Positions 1-8,106 of a stretch of 64,000 nt of DNA are shown in pieces. The first letter of the stretch is position 1. Each line of letters starts with the position of its first letter. The translations under genes were made by a program, and so were the position numbers. The stretch is taken from the NCBI GenBank assembly GCA_027484085.1, contig JAIXQF010000004.1:646162-710161 (forward strand), in the 5' to 3' direction. The stretch comes from Actinomycetales bacterium (GTDB taxonomy: Bacteria; Actinomycetota; Actinomycetes; S36-B12; UBA5976). The notes below the pieces were generated by a model. The model had not been told where the DNA came from. It ran no database searches and saw only the letters and a program-made list of their open reading frames with translations.

Positions 1-106
1 CAAAACTCGCTGCAACCGTTACATCTGCAAACACACAGGCGTCATACCGGCGAACTTCAAACTTAGGGAATTTACGTTCCAATGTGTATTTCTGTTCTTC
101 AGTCAT
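1..106 (-). CDS. SOUL-family heme-binding protein (partial)
   Basis: This is the N-terminal piece of a minus-strand gene that runs off the left edge of the window. It starts at an ATG at 106 and reads about 35 residues, beginning MTEEQKYTLERKF and continuing through a FEVRRYDA segment. The pattern Y-x-x-E-x-K/R-x-x-x-F-E-x-R-x-Y is typical of the start of SOUL/HBP-type heme-binding proteins. Only the first strand region is visible, so heme binding cannot be judged. It lies upstream of nothing recognisable in the window and is separated from the GDPD gene by about 40 bp. Confidence 0.6.
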   Translation of the reverse strand, partial: MTEEQKYTLERKFPKFEVRRYDACVFADVTVAASF

Positions 107-147
107 ACTTTCAATCTAGGTTAAGAACCGTGATTCAGAAACCAAAT

Positions 148-855
148 CTAGTTTTTGATTGAACTTATGACCCTAAAGTCATCGGTTACGAGGCCATGAA
201 CGCCAAGTTCTAGCAATCTTGTTGCCTCAAATGAGTCGTTAACTACCCAAACGTGGATCTCGATCCCGGCGCGAATGCAGGTTCGAACAAATCGGGGAGT
301 GACTACTTCTATTCCGTACTGGCTCCGGGGAACCATGGCGTTTAGCTTGTGGGATTTTGCGTCGCGCGGCGCAACCCCGGACATAACTTGAATTACCTCG
401 GACGGAGTTAACGCAGATCTAAAGTAGGGGAGTTCTTTTCGAATCGTTAAGGTGCGAGATCGCGAGAATGATCCGTTGACAATATCCAGATTCGGATAAT
501 TCCTTAGTACCTCGATTCCTGGATACAGCACATCATCTGACTTAAAGTCAATTGAAATCTTGGCTTTCGGATAATTAGATAGGAACTGATCCAAGGTCAC
601 CCACGGGTGCAAGCCATCTATGGGATGCTCCTGAAGTTCACTTAGCGTTAAGTCCGCAATCTGAAAATCAACACCTGAGATTCGCTTAATGTCTGCGTCG
701 TGTGTCAGCACGACGTAATCATCCTTGGTTTTGCGTATGTCAATTTCGAAGTTTGTAATTCCAGACATCCAAGCAATGTCAAAAGCGCGCTCGCAGTGCT
801 CAGGTTCTGGGCGACCACGATGAGTCCAAATTGTGAAATTGGAGTTTTTGATCAC
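148..855 (-). CDS. Glycerophosphodiester phosphodiesterase family protein
   Basis: A GDPD TIM-barrel hydrolase, a family that splits glycerophosphodiesters into glycerol-3-phosphate and an alcohol. Family motifs are visible: the THRGRPEPE catalytic His-Arg-Gly near the N-terminus, FEIDIRKTKDD with the metal-binding Glu and Asp, and the second catalytic His in LTHDADI. The C-terminal IEIHVWVVND and GLVTDD segments also fit the family. I chose the GTG at 855 because it overlaps the stop of the upstream HAD gene as GTGA, which suggests translational coupling; an in-frame GTG at 879 would add eight residues. No signal peptide is seen, so it is probably cytoplasmic. Confidence 0.85.
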   Translation of the reverse strand: MIKNSNFTIWTHRGRPEPEHCERAFDIAWMSGITNFEIDIRKTKDDYVVLTHDADIKRISGVDFQIADLTLSELQEHPIDGLHPWVTLDQFLSNYPKAKISIDFKSDDVLYPGIEVLRNYPNLDIVNGSFSRSRTLTIRKELPYFRSALTPSEVIQVMSGVAPRDAKSHKLNAMVPRSQYGIEVVTPRFVRTCIRAGIEIHVWVVNDSFEATRLLELGVHGLVTDDFRVISSIKN

Positions 856-1532
856 GCCGCTGGTAACAATTCTTGCCACGCATTCTTGCGAGCAATGCGA
901 GCTAATTCTGAATTTGGATTAACTACAAATGGCTTGCCAACAGATGCCAGCAGAGGCAAATCGTCGAGCGAATCACTGTAAGCAAATGACTGTGTTAAAT
1001 CGTAGGCGCGAATTGAGGCCAAATTCTTTGCAGCTTGGGCTTTGTAAGGACCTTTAAGCAACTCACCATCAAGCTGTCCAGAGTATGTGCCTTCCAGGAT
1101 TTCACTCTTTGTTCCCAGCGCACCGGTCATGCCAATCTTCTGCGCCAATGTGGTCGCAATCTCAATTGGGGCATCAGTTAGGAGCCAGGTGTCATGACCA
1201 TTGCGTTGATGAGCCTGAATCTGGCTAAGAACCTGAGGATTAACTTTAAAGTTGAGTAATCGGTTTGCGATTGCTTCACATTCCTCGAGGAATTGTGATT
1301 GGCGACTACCTTGCAAGAATTGAAACGCCTTATGAATCTGCTGTTCAAGGGCAAATTCAGATTTAGCCTTTTTTCGATTGAGTCGCGAACTTTTCAACTT
1401 GAAACTCGAAAGATTTCGCCACGAAAGCTGGCCGCACTCCGCAAGACTGTGAATGAAGTGAACTAGAGAGTTACCTTGAATTAGCGTGTTATCAAGGTTG
1501 AAAAATGCTACTGGCTTAGTTTCGGTTGTCAC
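852..1532 (-). CDS. HAD-IB (phosphoserine phosphatase-like) hydrolase with altered motif I
   Basis: A haloacid dehalogenase superfamily protein of 226 aa, GTG start at 1532. Motif I reads FFNLDNTLIQG: the first Asp of the usual DxDxT, the nucleophile that forms the phospho-enzyme, is Asn (codon AAC), while the second Asp remains. Motif II is LLTDAP, the motif III lysine is probably in LLKGPYK, and motif IV is AYSDSLDDLPLL. Overall length and the alpha-helical cap between motifs I and II match the HAD-IB group. It is first in a two-gene unit with the GDPD gene. With the nucleophile changed, either catalysis is lost or altered, or the protein has a binding or regulatory role; the substrate is unknown. 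Confidence 0.8.
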   Translation of the reverse strand: MTTETKPVAFFNLDNTLIQGNSLVHFIHSLAECGQLSWRNLSSFKLKSSRLNRKKAKSEFALEQQIHKAFQFLQGSRQSQFLEECEAIANRLLNFKVNPQVLSQIQAHQRNGHDTWLLTDAPIEIATTLAQKIGMTGALGTKSEILEGTYSGQLDGELLKGPYKAQAAKNLASIRAYDLTQSFAYSDSLDDLPLLASVGKPFVVNPNSELARIARKNAWQELLPAA

Positions 1533-1689
1533 ACCGATAGCGTCTCCTACGCATTAAAACGAACCGCCAAATCAGCGTAAATGTCCTGTGAACAAATGGC
1601 GAACGTGATTCTAGATAGTAATCAGGAGTTAAGGCGACATTAACCAAGGTAAACCCTAAGTGCTCACTTAACTTCAATATAAAGAGAGC

Positions 1690-2841
1690 GTGAGAATTCT
1701 TATTGCCACTGAATCATTTTTACCCCGCTCTAATGGCGTTACCAACTCTGTCTTGAAGGTCGGCACGAACCTTAAGAACTTGGGGCATGAAGTGCAGATT
1801 TTGGCACCGGGTAAAGGTCCCCTTGAAATCCAGGGGTTAAATGTGGATCGAGTTCCTTCAATTGCGATTGATTCTCTAGCTCAAGTAGATTTCCCAACGA
1901 TTCGCTCAAAGGAAATTGCAAACCGAATCAATAGATTTCAGCCAGATGTAATCCACCTAGCTTCACCTTTTCTATTGGGGGATCAAGCTCGAAAAGTTGC
2001 CAAACAGTATCAAATTCCAACCGTCGCTATTTTCCAAACTGATGTTGCTGGCTTCGTAAATCACTACGGACTTTCAAAGATCAGCGCGCTAGTGGAACGT
2101 CGAATTCGAAAGATACATTCCACGGTTGATTTGAATCTCGCCCCCTCAACGCACTCCCTGTCCTACTTGGAAAACCTTGGCATTAGAAATATCAAGATTT
2201 GGGGCCGCGGTGTTGACACTGGCCAATTCAATAACTCATACCGAAGCGAAGCGTTGCGCCAAAGCTGGGGAGCCGATGGAAACACAATTGTTGTTGGCTT
2301 TGCTGGTCGACTAGCACCAGAAAAGTGCGTGGAGAACTTGCGCATCCTTCACAACTTGGAATCTAAAGCGGGCAAGAAAGTGCAGCTTGTAATTATTGGT
2401 GATGGGCCAAGTCGGGAGCGACTAGGCAATCACCTTCCATATGCGACATTCACTGGGCACTTGAGTGGTGAGGAATTAGGTCAGGCTATGGCTTCGCTTG
2501 ATGTCATGGTAACTACCGGTGAAAAAGAAACGTTCTGCCAAGTAATTCAAGAAGCCATGGCCTGTCAGTTGCCAGTTGTTGCGCCCGCCACAGGCGGACC
2601 ATTAGATCTAGTAGAACCAGGCTTCAACGGCTATTTGTATCAGCCTGGCTCATTACCTGACCTGCGAACTGCAGTGCAAACTTTGATCGACAATCCAAAT
2701 CAGATTCTTGAGTTTGGTCAGAATGGTGAAAACATGGTTCGAAGTCGCACTTGGCTATCGTTAACTGAATCAATAATTGGTCACTACGAAACTGCAATTT
2801 CAAACTTCCAAGAAAACGCTCGCATCTCTTTGGCTGCTTAA
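1690..2841 (+). CDS. GT4 glycosyltransferase, GDP-mannose-dependent alpha-mannosyltransferase (MgtA/PimB-like)
   Basis: A GT-B fold retaining glycosyltransferase of 383 aa. The N-terminal half begins MRILIATESFLPRSNGVTNSV, a pattern characteristic of actinobacterial MgtA/PimB mannosyltransferases that act on phosphatidylinositol mannosides or glucuronosyl-diacylglycerol. The C-terminal donor domain has the FAGRLAPEKCVENL loop and an E-x7-E motif (ETFCQVIQE). The start is a GTG preceded by AAAGAGAG. Only 2 bp separate it from the next glycosyltransferase, so the two are an operon. The likely role is cell-envelope glycolipid or lipoglycan synthesis at the inner face of the membrane; the acceptor is inferred from family only. 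Confidence 0.82.
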   Translation: MRILIATESFLPRSNGVTNSVLKVGTNLKNLGHEVQILAPGKGPLEIQGLNVDRVPSIAIDSLAQVDFPTIRSKEIANRINRFQPDVIHLASPFLLGDQARKVAKQYQIPTVAIFQTDVAGFVNHYGLSKISALVERRIRKIHSTVDLNLAPSTHSLSYLENLGIRNIKIWGRGVDTGQFNNSYRSEALRQSWGADGNTIVVGFAGRLAPEKCVENLRILHNLESKAGKKVQLVIIGDGPSRERLGNHLPYATFTGHLSGEELGQAMASLDVMVTTGEKETFCQVIQEAMACQLPVVAPATGGPLDLVEPGFNGYLYQPGSLPDLRTAVQTLIDNPNQILEFGQNGENMVRSRTWLSLTESIIGHYETAISNFQENARISLAA

Positions 2842-2843
2842 CT

Positions 2844-3974
2844 ATGCGTATCGCTCACATTGCCAACATGTATGGGCCAAAAAGTGGTGGCCTGCGAACG
2901 ACAGTAGATGCCCTTGCTTCCCAATATGCAATCTTGGGACATCAAGTTTTGACCGTAGTTCCAGGCAAGGACTACTCGGTACAGCAGGTAGGGGACTGGA
3001 CTCAAATCACTGTTCCCGGCGTAGTTGTTCCATTCTCTGGCGGTTACCGCATAATTCTGCGTCGTGACGTGGTGCGAAATGAATTGGCTAAATTCAATCC
3101 TGACGTACTTGAATTATCAGATCGCACTACTTTGCTAAAGGTTGCCCGTTGGGCACGCAGTCGGGGAGTTCAAACAATCTTCTTTGCCCATGAGCGAGTT
3201 GATGGTGTTATCAACGCCTTTGCGCCTCGACTACCTTGGAAAACTAAATTGATCTGGTACTGGAATACAAAAACTCTTAACTCCGTTGACTGCATAGTTG
3301 CCACCACAGATTTTGCTGCCCACGAGTTTCGGGAATTGCTAGCAAATGATTCCAGTGCCGAAAGCCGATTAGTTAAAGTGCCGCTTGGCGTTGATCTACT
3401 TAGGTTCCAGTCCGTTGAGGTAAACGCAGGTAACGCGACCGACAAAACGGAAGCAAATTACATCCTTGCTTGCACCAGATTTTCAAAAGAAAAAGACCCA
3501 GAGTTTCTCCTTGATATTGCAAGAGAATTAAAAGCATCTGACGCAAATTGCCAAATGGTGCTTGCTGGCGATGGACCGCTACGTGCCAGCCTGGAATCAC
3601 AAGCCGAAACCGAAAATCTTCCAATTGAATTCCTTGGTTTCGTAACTGACAAGGCCGCGCTTGCAAACTTGATGGCTAATGCCAGTTGCTTTTTGGCCGT
3701 TGGGCCAATTGAAACATTTGGTTTAGCAGCCCTTGAGTCATTGGCTTGCGGAACATATGTACTGTGTCGAGACTCATCGGCAATTTCTGAAGTGATCTCG
3801 AAAACTTGTGGAGAGGCTTTGCCAAGAGATGCGAAATTGTGGAGCCAAGCAATTGAATCTGTTCTCGAAATGGATTCAACAGCCGTTTCAAATCAAGCCA
3901 GATTGCGTGCTGAAGAATTTAGCTGGGATAAGTGCGCATCCAATATGTTGAAGATACACATGAGGGCGGCATGA
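2844..3974 (+). CDS. GT4 family glycosyltransferase (mannosyltransferase-like)
   Basis: A second GT-B enzyme of 376 aa. The N-terminus MRIAHIANMYGPKSGGLRTT carries the Gly-Gly acceptor-side loop of GT4 enzymes. The donor domain has ARFSKEKDPEFLL, a GDGPLR turn, and the E-x7-E motif ETFGLAALE. It is second in the operon, 2 bp after the MgtA-like gene, and its stop overlaps the start of the SGNH hydrolase as ATGA. It probably adds a further sugar to the same envelope glycolipid. The donor and linkage cannot be read from the sequence. Confidence 0.8.
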   Translation: MRIAHIANMYGPKSGGLRTTVDALASQYAILGHQVLTVVPGKDYSVQQVGDWTQITVPGVVVPFSGGYRIILRRDVVRNELAKFNPDVLELSDRTTLLKVARWARSRGVQTIFFAHERVDGVINAFAPRLPWKTKLIWYWNTKTLNSVDCIVATTDFAAHEFRELLANDSSAESRLVKVPLGVDLLRFQSVEVNAGNATDKTEANYILACTRFSKEKDPEFLLDIARELKASDANCQMVLAGDGPLRASLESQAETENLPIEFLGFVTDKAALANLMANASCFLAVGPIETFGLAALESLACGTYVLCRDSSAISEVISKTCGEALPRDAKLWSQAIESVLEMDSTAVSNQARLRAEEFSWDKCASNMLKIHMRAA

Positions 3975-4870
3975 AAAGCAAAAACGAGGAAGCGCGGAAT
4001 AAGTTGCAGGATAAAGCGGTGCCAAAGTTGCCTGAATACTTATTCGAAGTTGCTCCAAAGTCACTCAGTGAAAAACTTCTCGCGCTACGACACATAAATG
4101 AACTAAGAATTGCAGCACTGGGCGACAGTTCAGTGTTTGGCGTTGGTGACACTTCAATAGATGGCAATCCTGATGGGCCAGGCTGGGTAGGGCGAGTAGC
4201 TCATGATTTGGCTGCCAAGCAATACATAAATTTAAGCAAGAATGGCGTCCGCGCTCACACTGTGGTCAGTACCCAATTAGTTTCAACTCAATTCTTCAAC
4301 CCTGATCTTGTCTGCGTATGTGTCGGCATGAACGATGTGATGCGCGGCAATTATTCACCAGTTCAAATCCGAGATTCCATTCGAGTTTTGATTCAGGAAT
4401 TGAATAATCTTGGGGCTGTCGTAGTTCTGCTTGGGTTACCCGATCCATCAAAAGTTGCATTTGCGCCAAAGCGAGTTAAGCGAGTGCTTAGCCGCAGAGT
4501 GTTAAACCTTAATGAAATCTTGGAAGATGTTGCCGCGAAAGAAGGGGCATTGTTTATTGCCGGCTGGGAACAAAAGGAAGTTTATGAACGAAGCTTCTGG
4601 CACATAGACCGAATGCATCCGTCTTCACTAGGTCATCAGTTGATCGCAGATCTGATTCGCACCGAATTAAACCTTCCACTTAGAGCAAAGAGCACACTTT
4701 CAACTCATTCCATCCGCACCAAGCGCGATGACCTGATATGGCTGCTTACTAGTGGTACCAAATGGCTACTAAAGCGAAGCATTGATTTGATCCCAACTTT
4801 GATCTACTTGATTTTGATTGAAGGCAGGGAAATTCGAGCGATTGAAGCTAGTAAGAGCTTGAACTCCTGA
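3971..4870 (+). CDS. SGNH/GDSL-family hydrolase (possible lipase or esterase)
   Basis: About 299 aa, starting at the ATG at 3971 that overlaps the preceding stop as ATGA with a GAGGG just upstream. Catalytic blocks are visible: block I AALGDSSVFG (nucleophile Ser), a Gly block around the NLSKNG segment, block III VGMNDVMRG (Asn) and block V DRMHPSSLGH (Asp and His). There is no signal peptide, and the C-terminus is hydrophobic (WLLKRSIDLIPTLIYLILI), suggesting peripheral or single-span membrane association. Coupling to two mannosyltransferase-like genes suggests it acylates or deacylates an envelope glycolipid. That role is inference. Confidence 0.8.
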   Translation: MKSKNEEARNKLQDKAVPKLPEYLFEVAPKSLSEKLLALRHINELRIAALGDSSVFGVGDTSIDGNPDGPGWVGRVAHDLAAKQYINLSKNGVRAHTVVSTQLVSTQFFNPDLVCVCVGMNDVMRGNYSPVQIRDSIRVLIQELNNLGAVVVLLGLPDPSKVAFAPKRVKRVLSRRVLNLNEILEDVAAKEGALFIAGWEQKEVYERSFWHIDRMHPSSLGHQLIADLIRTELNLPLRAKSTLSTHSIRTKRDDLIWLLTSGTKWLLKRSIDLIPTLIYLILIEGREIRAIEASKSLNS

Positions 4871-4896
4871 ACTCTAAAGCCAGGTTGGGCTGTTTC

Positions 4897-6618
4897 CTAC
4901 TTAGAAATCTGCAACTTCAGTTGTGTCCCAATACCTTCAGGACCTCTGTCTATAGACCAATTACTTCCTGCGATTGAGTTAAAAAGGGACGAGCCTAACC
5001 CAGGTAGCCCAGAGCGGGGCCCAATTCCGTTATCAATGATTCTCAATGAAATCGCATCGGATTCCGACTTTAGAATTACTTTTGCCTCAGTTGCTAGCCC
5101 ATGTCGCAAAGCATTAGAAAATGCTTCCTCGAGGACATGCAAAATGTTTCTAGTTTCTATGTTCGAAACATTTTCATCATCACCCGAAAAGTCAATCTCA
5201 GTTGTTAAAACGCCCTCCCACAACCTGATTAAATTCGAAATCTCTTGCGAAACCGAACCTAAATTGTGGGATGTGAATTGGTCAAAAGGTGTCGTAACAC
5301 TTTTCCTAGCTTTCTCAATTTCAATCGAGAGAGTTTCTGAATCATGGGAGTTACCTGCCAACTCGATAGCAAATGCAGACGCCATTAAACGTGATTGCAA
5401 ATTTCCGTGCAGATATTTAGCCATTTCGTTGCTCAGACGTATAGCTTCGTTGTTCTCAGATATGGTGCGAACTCGACTCTTGTCAATACGCGCCTGCAGG
5501 TTATCCAATATTTCTTGGCTTTGCTTGAGTGAAGTGTCGATCAATCCACAAGTAACGGTGAGCAGGGGTAACCAAACTGCAATAGTAATTGTGACCCCTA
5601 TGAAATGACCATCGACTTTATCGCCAAAGATTAGTGCCGTGTAGGCGGCAGGGATTAAGGCTGCCAGTAGGAGAGCAGATACGTAAATTTGATGTTTAAA
5701 TTTCCTCCATCGCTGTATCGCTAGTTCGGCACTCCAATATATCGCTGAAGTACTCAGAGCTAATGCAAAAAGGCGAACAGGCAAGGCCCCACTGCCGTGA
5801 TCATTCAGATTTACGGGGATTGCAGATACAAGAAAGATTGGAAGAATCAATTTCAGCGGGAACGCACTTGTGGTGATCATCGCCTTTGATATATCGACCA
5901 ACGTTATATCAGCAATCGCGCTAGAAGGTCGCCCCCAGAGTCGATGACTTATTTCCCGAACAGACTCCCTGGCATTAGTTCGAAGGTCATCGGCAATTTG
6001 TTGCCAGGAATCTGAAAATCTTGGTTTCTCCTCAAGAGTCTTCTTTAGATCAACCAATAAAGCGCCAAGCTCTTTTTCTATTGTGGATCGCAGTCTACTG
6101 CTCATTACTGCTATAACTTCATTACTTTGGAATTCCTTGGATTCAATCAAGATTTGTTCGGCAATAAGTTCAGTACGTTTGACGCGATAATCCTCCAGGG
6201 AATTCATTACGAGAGCGGCTGCAGGCACGCCTACAAGTCCAAGAAATCCTGCCGTAACGAATCGTGTTGAAATTGCTTGTGCGCCTTCCTGTTCTATGTT
6301 AAGCAGAACACTCAGAGATCCTGTTGTTATGCCTTTTATCGCGCCAGTTGTAAAACCTAATATGAAGATCCAAGCGATCGGCACAGGCCGCATTGCTCGA
6401 TTTCGAAAAACTGTAATGTGCGCGACATAAAGCAATGCGCAAAAAACCAGGTAGCCGCCGGCAGATGCAATAAGCCAACCACCTAGCTCTGATGGATCAA
6501 ACGATGTTGACTCAACCAACACGACTGATGCAATCGTGGTGGGCGCGACCAAGAGGTAAGGAACTCTTGATATAGCCCAACGACCTGTCAGCGCCTCCCT
6601 CGCGCTAATCGAAATCAC
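4897..6618 (-). CDS. Polytopic sensor histidine kinase (NarL-system type)
   Basis: 573 aa, GTG start sharing one base with the regulator stop (TAGTG). I see two groups of about four hydrophobic segments (roughly residues 15-155 and 235-370) separated by a roughly 80-residue soluble helical region. Then comes a HisKA_3-like helix with KYLHGNLQSRL (His near residue 404) and an HATPase_c domain: N-box EEAFSNALRHG, G1 DNGIGP, G2 GLGSSLF. It would phosphorylate the co-transcribed response regulator. The signal is unknown, and no periplasmic sensor domain of useful size is visible, so sensing may be intramembrane or through the central soluble segment. Confidence 0.88.
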   Translation of the reverse strand: MISISAREALTGRWAISRVPYLLVAPTTIASVVLVESTSFDPSELGGWLIASAGGYLVFCALLYVAHITVFRNRAMRPVPIAWIFILGFTTGAIKGITTGSLSVLLNIEQEGAQAISTRFVTAGFLGLVGVPAAALVMNSLEDYRVKRTELIAEQILIESKEFQSNEVIAVMSSRLRSTIEKELGALLVDLKKTLEEKPRFSDSWQQIADDLRTNARESVREISHRLWGRPSSAIADITLVDISKAMITTSAFPLKLILPIFLVSAIPVNLNDHGSGALPVRLFALALSTSAIYWSAELAIQRWRKFKHQIYVSALLLAALIPAAYTALIFGDKVDGHFIGVTITIAVWLPLLTVTCGLIDTSLKQSQEILDNLQARIDKSRVRTISENNEAIRLSNEMAKYLHGNLQSRLMASAFAIELAGNSHDSETLSIEIEKARKSVTTPFDQFTSHNLGSVSQEISNLIRLWEGVLTTEIDFSGDDENVSNIETRNILHVLEEAFSNALRHGLATEAKVILKSESDAISLRIIDNGIGPRSGLPGLGSSLFNSIAGSNWSIDRGPEGIGTQLKLQISK

Positions 6619-7274
6619 TACAAATTTCCTTGACCAGTGAGCCTGAAGTAAACCCGGGCAATGTGAACTCTTTGATTCTGATTTGTGGCTGCTGGAATTT
6701 CTAACGCTTTAGCAATCTTTGCAATGGTCTGCTCAACGGCTTTTTCGCTGACAAATCTTTGCTTGGCAATTTCGCTATTAGTATGCCCTTGTGCAACCAT
6801 GCGCAATGTTTCTATTTGAATATCAGTAAAGCCCTGCATGTCTCTTGGCATACCGCTGCCAGATTGCGCTGGCTTAGTATCGGAAGCTGCAGCGTTTTGG
6901 ACTGCAAGTTTTATGGCTCGCCCGACAGTCGCAATTTCACTCACATCACTCTTAATCAAATACTCTGTTCCCGACGGTATGTTCGGGAGGTTAGCCCGAA
7001 GTAATCTTGGATCGGAGTATGACGTGAGCATGACAAGTCCAACATTAGGATTTCGAATCCTAAAGGCGCGCGCAAGATCTAATCCAGTTGGTCCGTAACC
7101 AAGATCCAAATCCAGTAGAACCGCATTTGGTTTGTGCTTCTCAAACGAGATCACCGCTTGTGCTGAGGTTCCGACTGAATCAACAACCTCAATCCCGCAT
7201 GCTGCAAGTGCACCGGCTATCGACGTACGTGTAAATGCGTCATCTTCAACAATTAGGAGTCGGGGAAATTTCAC
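6618..7274 (-). CDS. NarL/FixJ-family response regulator
   Basis: 218 aa. The receiver domain starts PRLLIVEDDAFTR with the acidic pocket EDD at residues 10-12 and the phospho-acceptor Asp55 in AVLLDLDLG; the conserved Thr/Ser is in VMLTSYSD and the Lys in LIKSDV. A LuxR-type HTH follows (FTDIQIETLRMVAQGHTNSEIA, with SEKAVEQTI as recognition-helix region). It is first in the two-gene unit with the histidine kinase. Its targets cannot be seen from the window. Confidence 0.9.
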   Translation of the reverse strand: MKFPRLLIVEDDAFTRTSIAGALAACGIEVVDSVGTSAQAVISFEKHKPNAVLLDLDLGYGPTGLDLARAFRIRNPNVGLVMLTSYSDPRLLRANLPNIPSGTEYLIKSDVSEIATVGRAIKLAVQNAAASDTKPAQSGSGMPRDMQGFTDIQIETLRMVAQGHTNSEIAKQRFVSEKAVEQTIAKIAKALEIPAATNQNQRVHIARVYFRLTGQGNL

Positions 7275-7346
7275 AAGAATAAGTATGACTTGTCCGCGGT
7301 AGATAGGGTCGGAAATTTCCAGACATTCGTAGAAATCCGTTAACTG

Positions 7347-7434
7347 CTAGGGCTATCCCTAGGTTTGGCTTTTGGCCAGATCAAATAGCGGGCAAATCGC
7401 CTGCATGAACTGTGACACATCACAGTTGTTTTTT
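7347..7434 (+). ncRNA. Candidate small RNA: three or four hairpins ending in a terminator
   Basis: On the plus strand there is a perfect 6-bp hairpin (7347-7362, loop CTAT), a weak 4-bp hairpin (7366-7378), a 6-bp hairpin with one wobble (7388-7404), and then an intrinsic terminator. No plus-strand protein gene lies upstream to need this terminator. A short independent transcript or a leader of unknown use fits, but no good promoter is visible. Confidence 0.3.
7408..7434 (+). terminator. Intrinsic terminator
   Basis: The perfect 8-bp stem AACTGTGA / TCACAGTT with loop CACA is followed by GTTTTTT. It reads on the plus strand only, since the minus strand has no U-tract. Confidence 0.65.
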
Positions 7435-7547
7435 GATATTCAATCTAATGCGCATAGCTAGAAGCAGTTAGAGCGCGCTCTAATGCGGCGAAGCAGCACC
7501 AGTCTGCTTTCCAATGATTTTTAGGCGTGATGTGGGAAGATATGGGT

Positions 7548-7934
7548 ATGCAAAAAAATGTTTTTGGTGAGCCATTGGAGTTGTGCGGATTGGATCCAGT
7601 TACTGGATTTTTTCGGGATGGTTTCACGACCACAGATGAATCCGACTATGGAAGTCACACTGTGTGTGCAGTTGTTTCAGCAGAATTCTTAGCGCACCAA
7701 AAATCAGTCGGTAATGATCTATCCACTCCCGCACCACAGTTTGGATTCGCTGGGCTTAAGCCCGGGGATCGCTGGGCAGTGTGTGCGCCGCGTTGGCAGC
7801 AAGCTTTTGAGGATGGAGCTGCCTGCGGAGTAGTTCTAGCTGCGACGAACGAGGCAGCCCTGGAATACATCAATTCTGAGGATTTGATTGCTCACAGCGT
7901 CGACGTACCACCCGATCTAAGTGAGTTAGTTTAA
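7548..7934 (+). CDS. DUF2237 family protein
   Basis: 128 aa from the ATG at 7548. I prefer this start because GGGAAGA sits 7 nt upstream; in-frame starts at 7527, 7530 and 7542 would overlap that site. The protein begins MQKNVFGEPLELCG and shows the conserved DUF2237 blocks PVTGFFRDG, DYGSHTVCA, PGDRWAVCA and the Cys/Gly segment AACGVVL. The family is small, cytoplasmic and uncharacterised; its invariant Cys and acidic residues hint at metal or substrate binding. It stands alone between the two-component system and the giant secreted protein. Confidence 0.8.
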   Translation: MQKNVFGEPLELCGLDPVTGFFRDGFTTTDESDYGSHTVCAVVSAEFLAHQKSVGNDLSTPAPQFGFAGLKPGDRWAVCAPRWQQAFEDGAACGVVLAATNEAALEYINSEDLIAHSVDVPPDLSELV

Positions 7935-8106
7935 AGCTCATCAGTAAGCTTTCGTCCCTACTCCTAGCGTTGTTGTTGCAAATTGAACTAGGGGTAACCC
8001 CACTTTTCCTTTGATGACTCACCTTTATTGGTTCATGTCACGGTCATTGCAGTAGGTTGAAGAGAACAAATATAAGGTGAGTGTTTCGATTTTACGGAGT
8101 TGTAAG

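Larger units (their letters stand above)
7275..7547. other. Intergenic region between response regulator and DUF2237 gene
   Basis: About 270 bp without a protein gene. It contains the upstream region of the minus-strand two-component operon and, on the plus strand, a series of small hairpins at 7347-7434 ending in a convincing intrinsic terminator, listed separately. I see no clear sigma70-like promoter feeding them. The last part carries the GGGAAGA ribosome binding site of the DUF2237 gene. Confidence 0.5.

Noticed and set aside
7960..8010. A GGGGTAACCCC hairpin followed by ACTTTTCCTTT as terminator of the DUF2237 gene.
   Set aside because: A 4-bp stem with a 3-nt loop and an interrupted T-tract is too weak to call.
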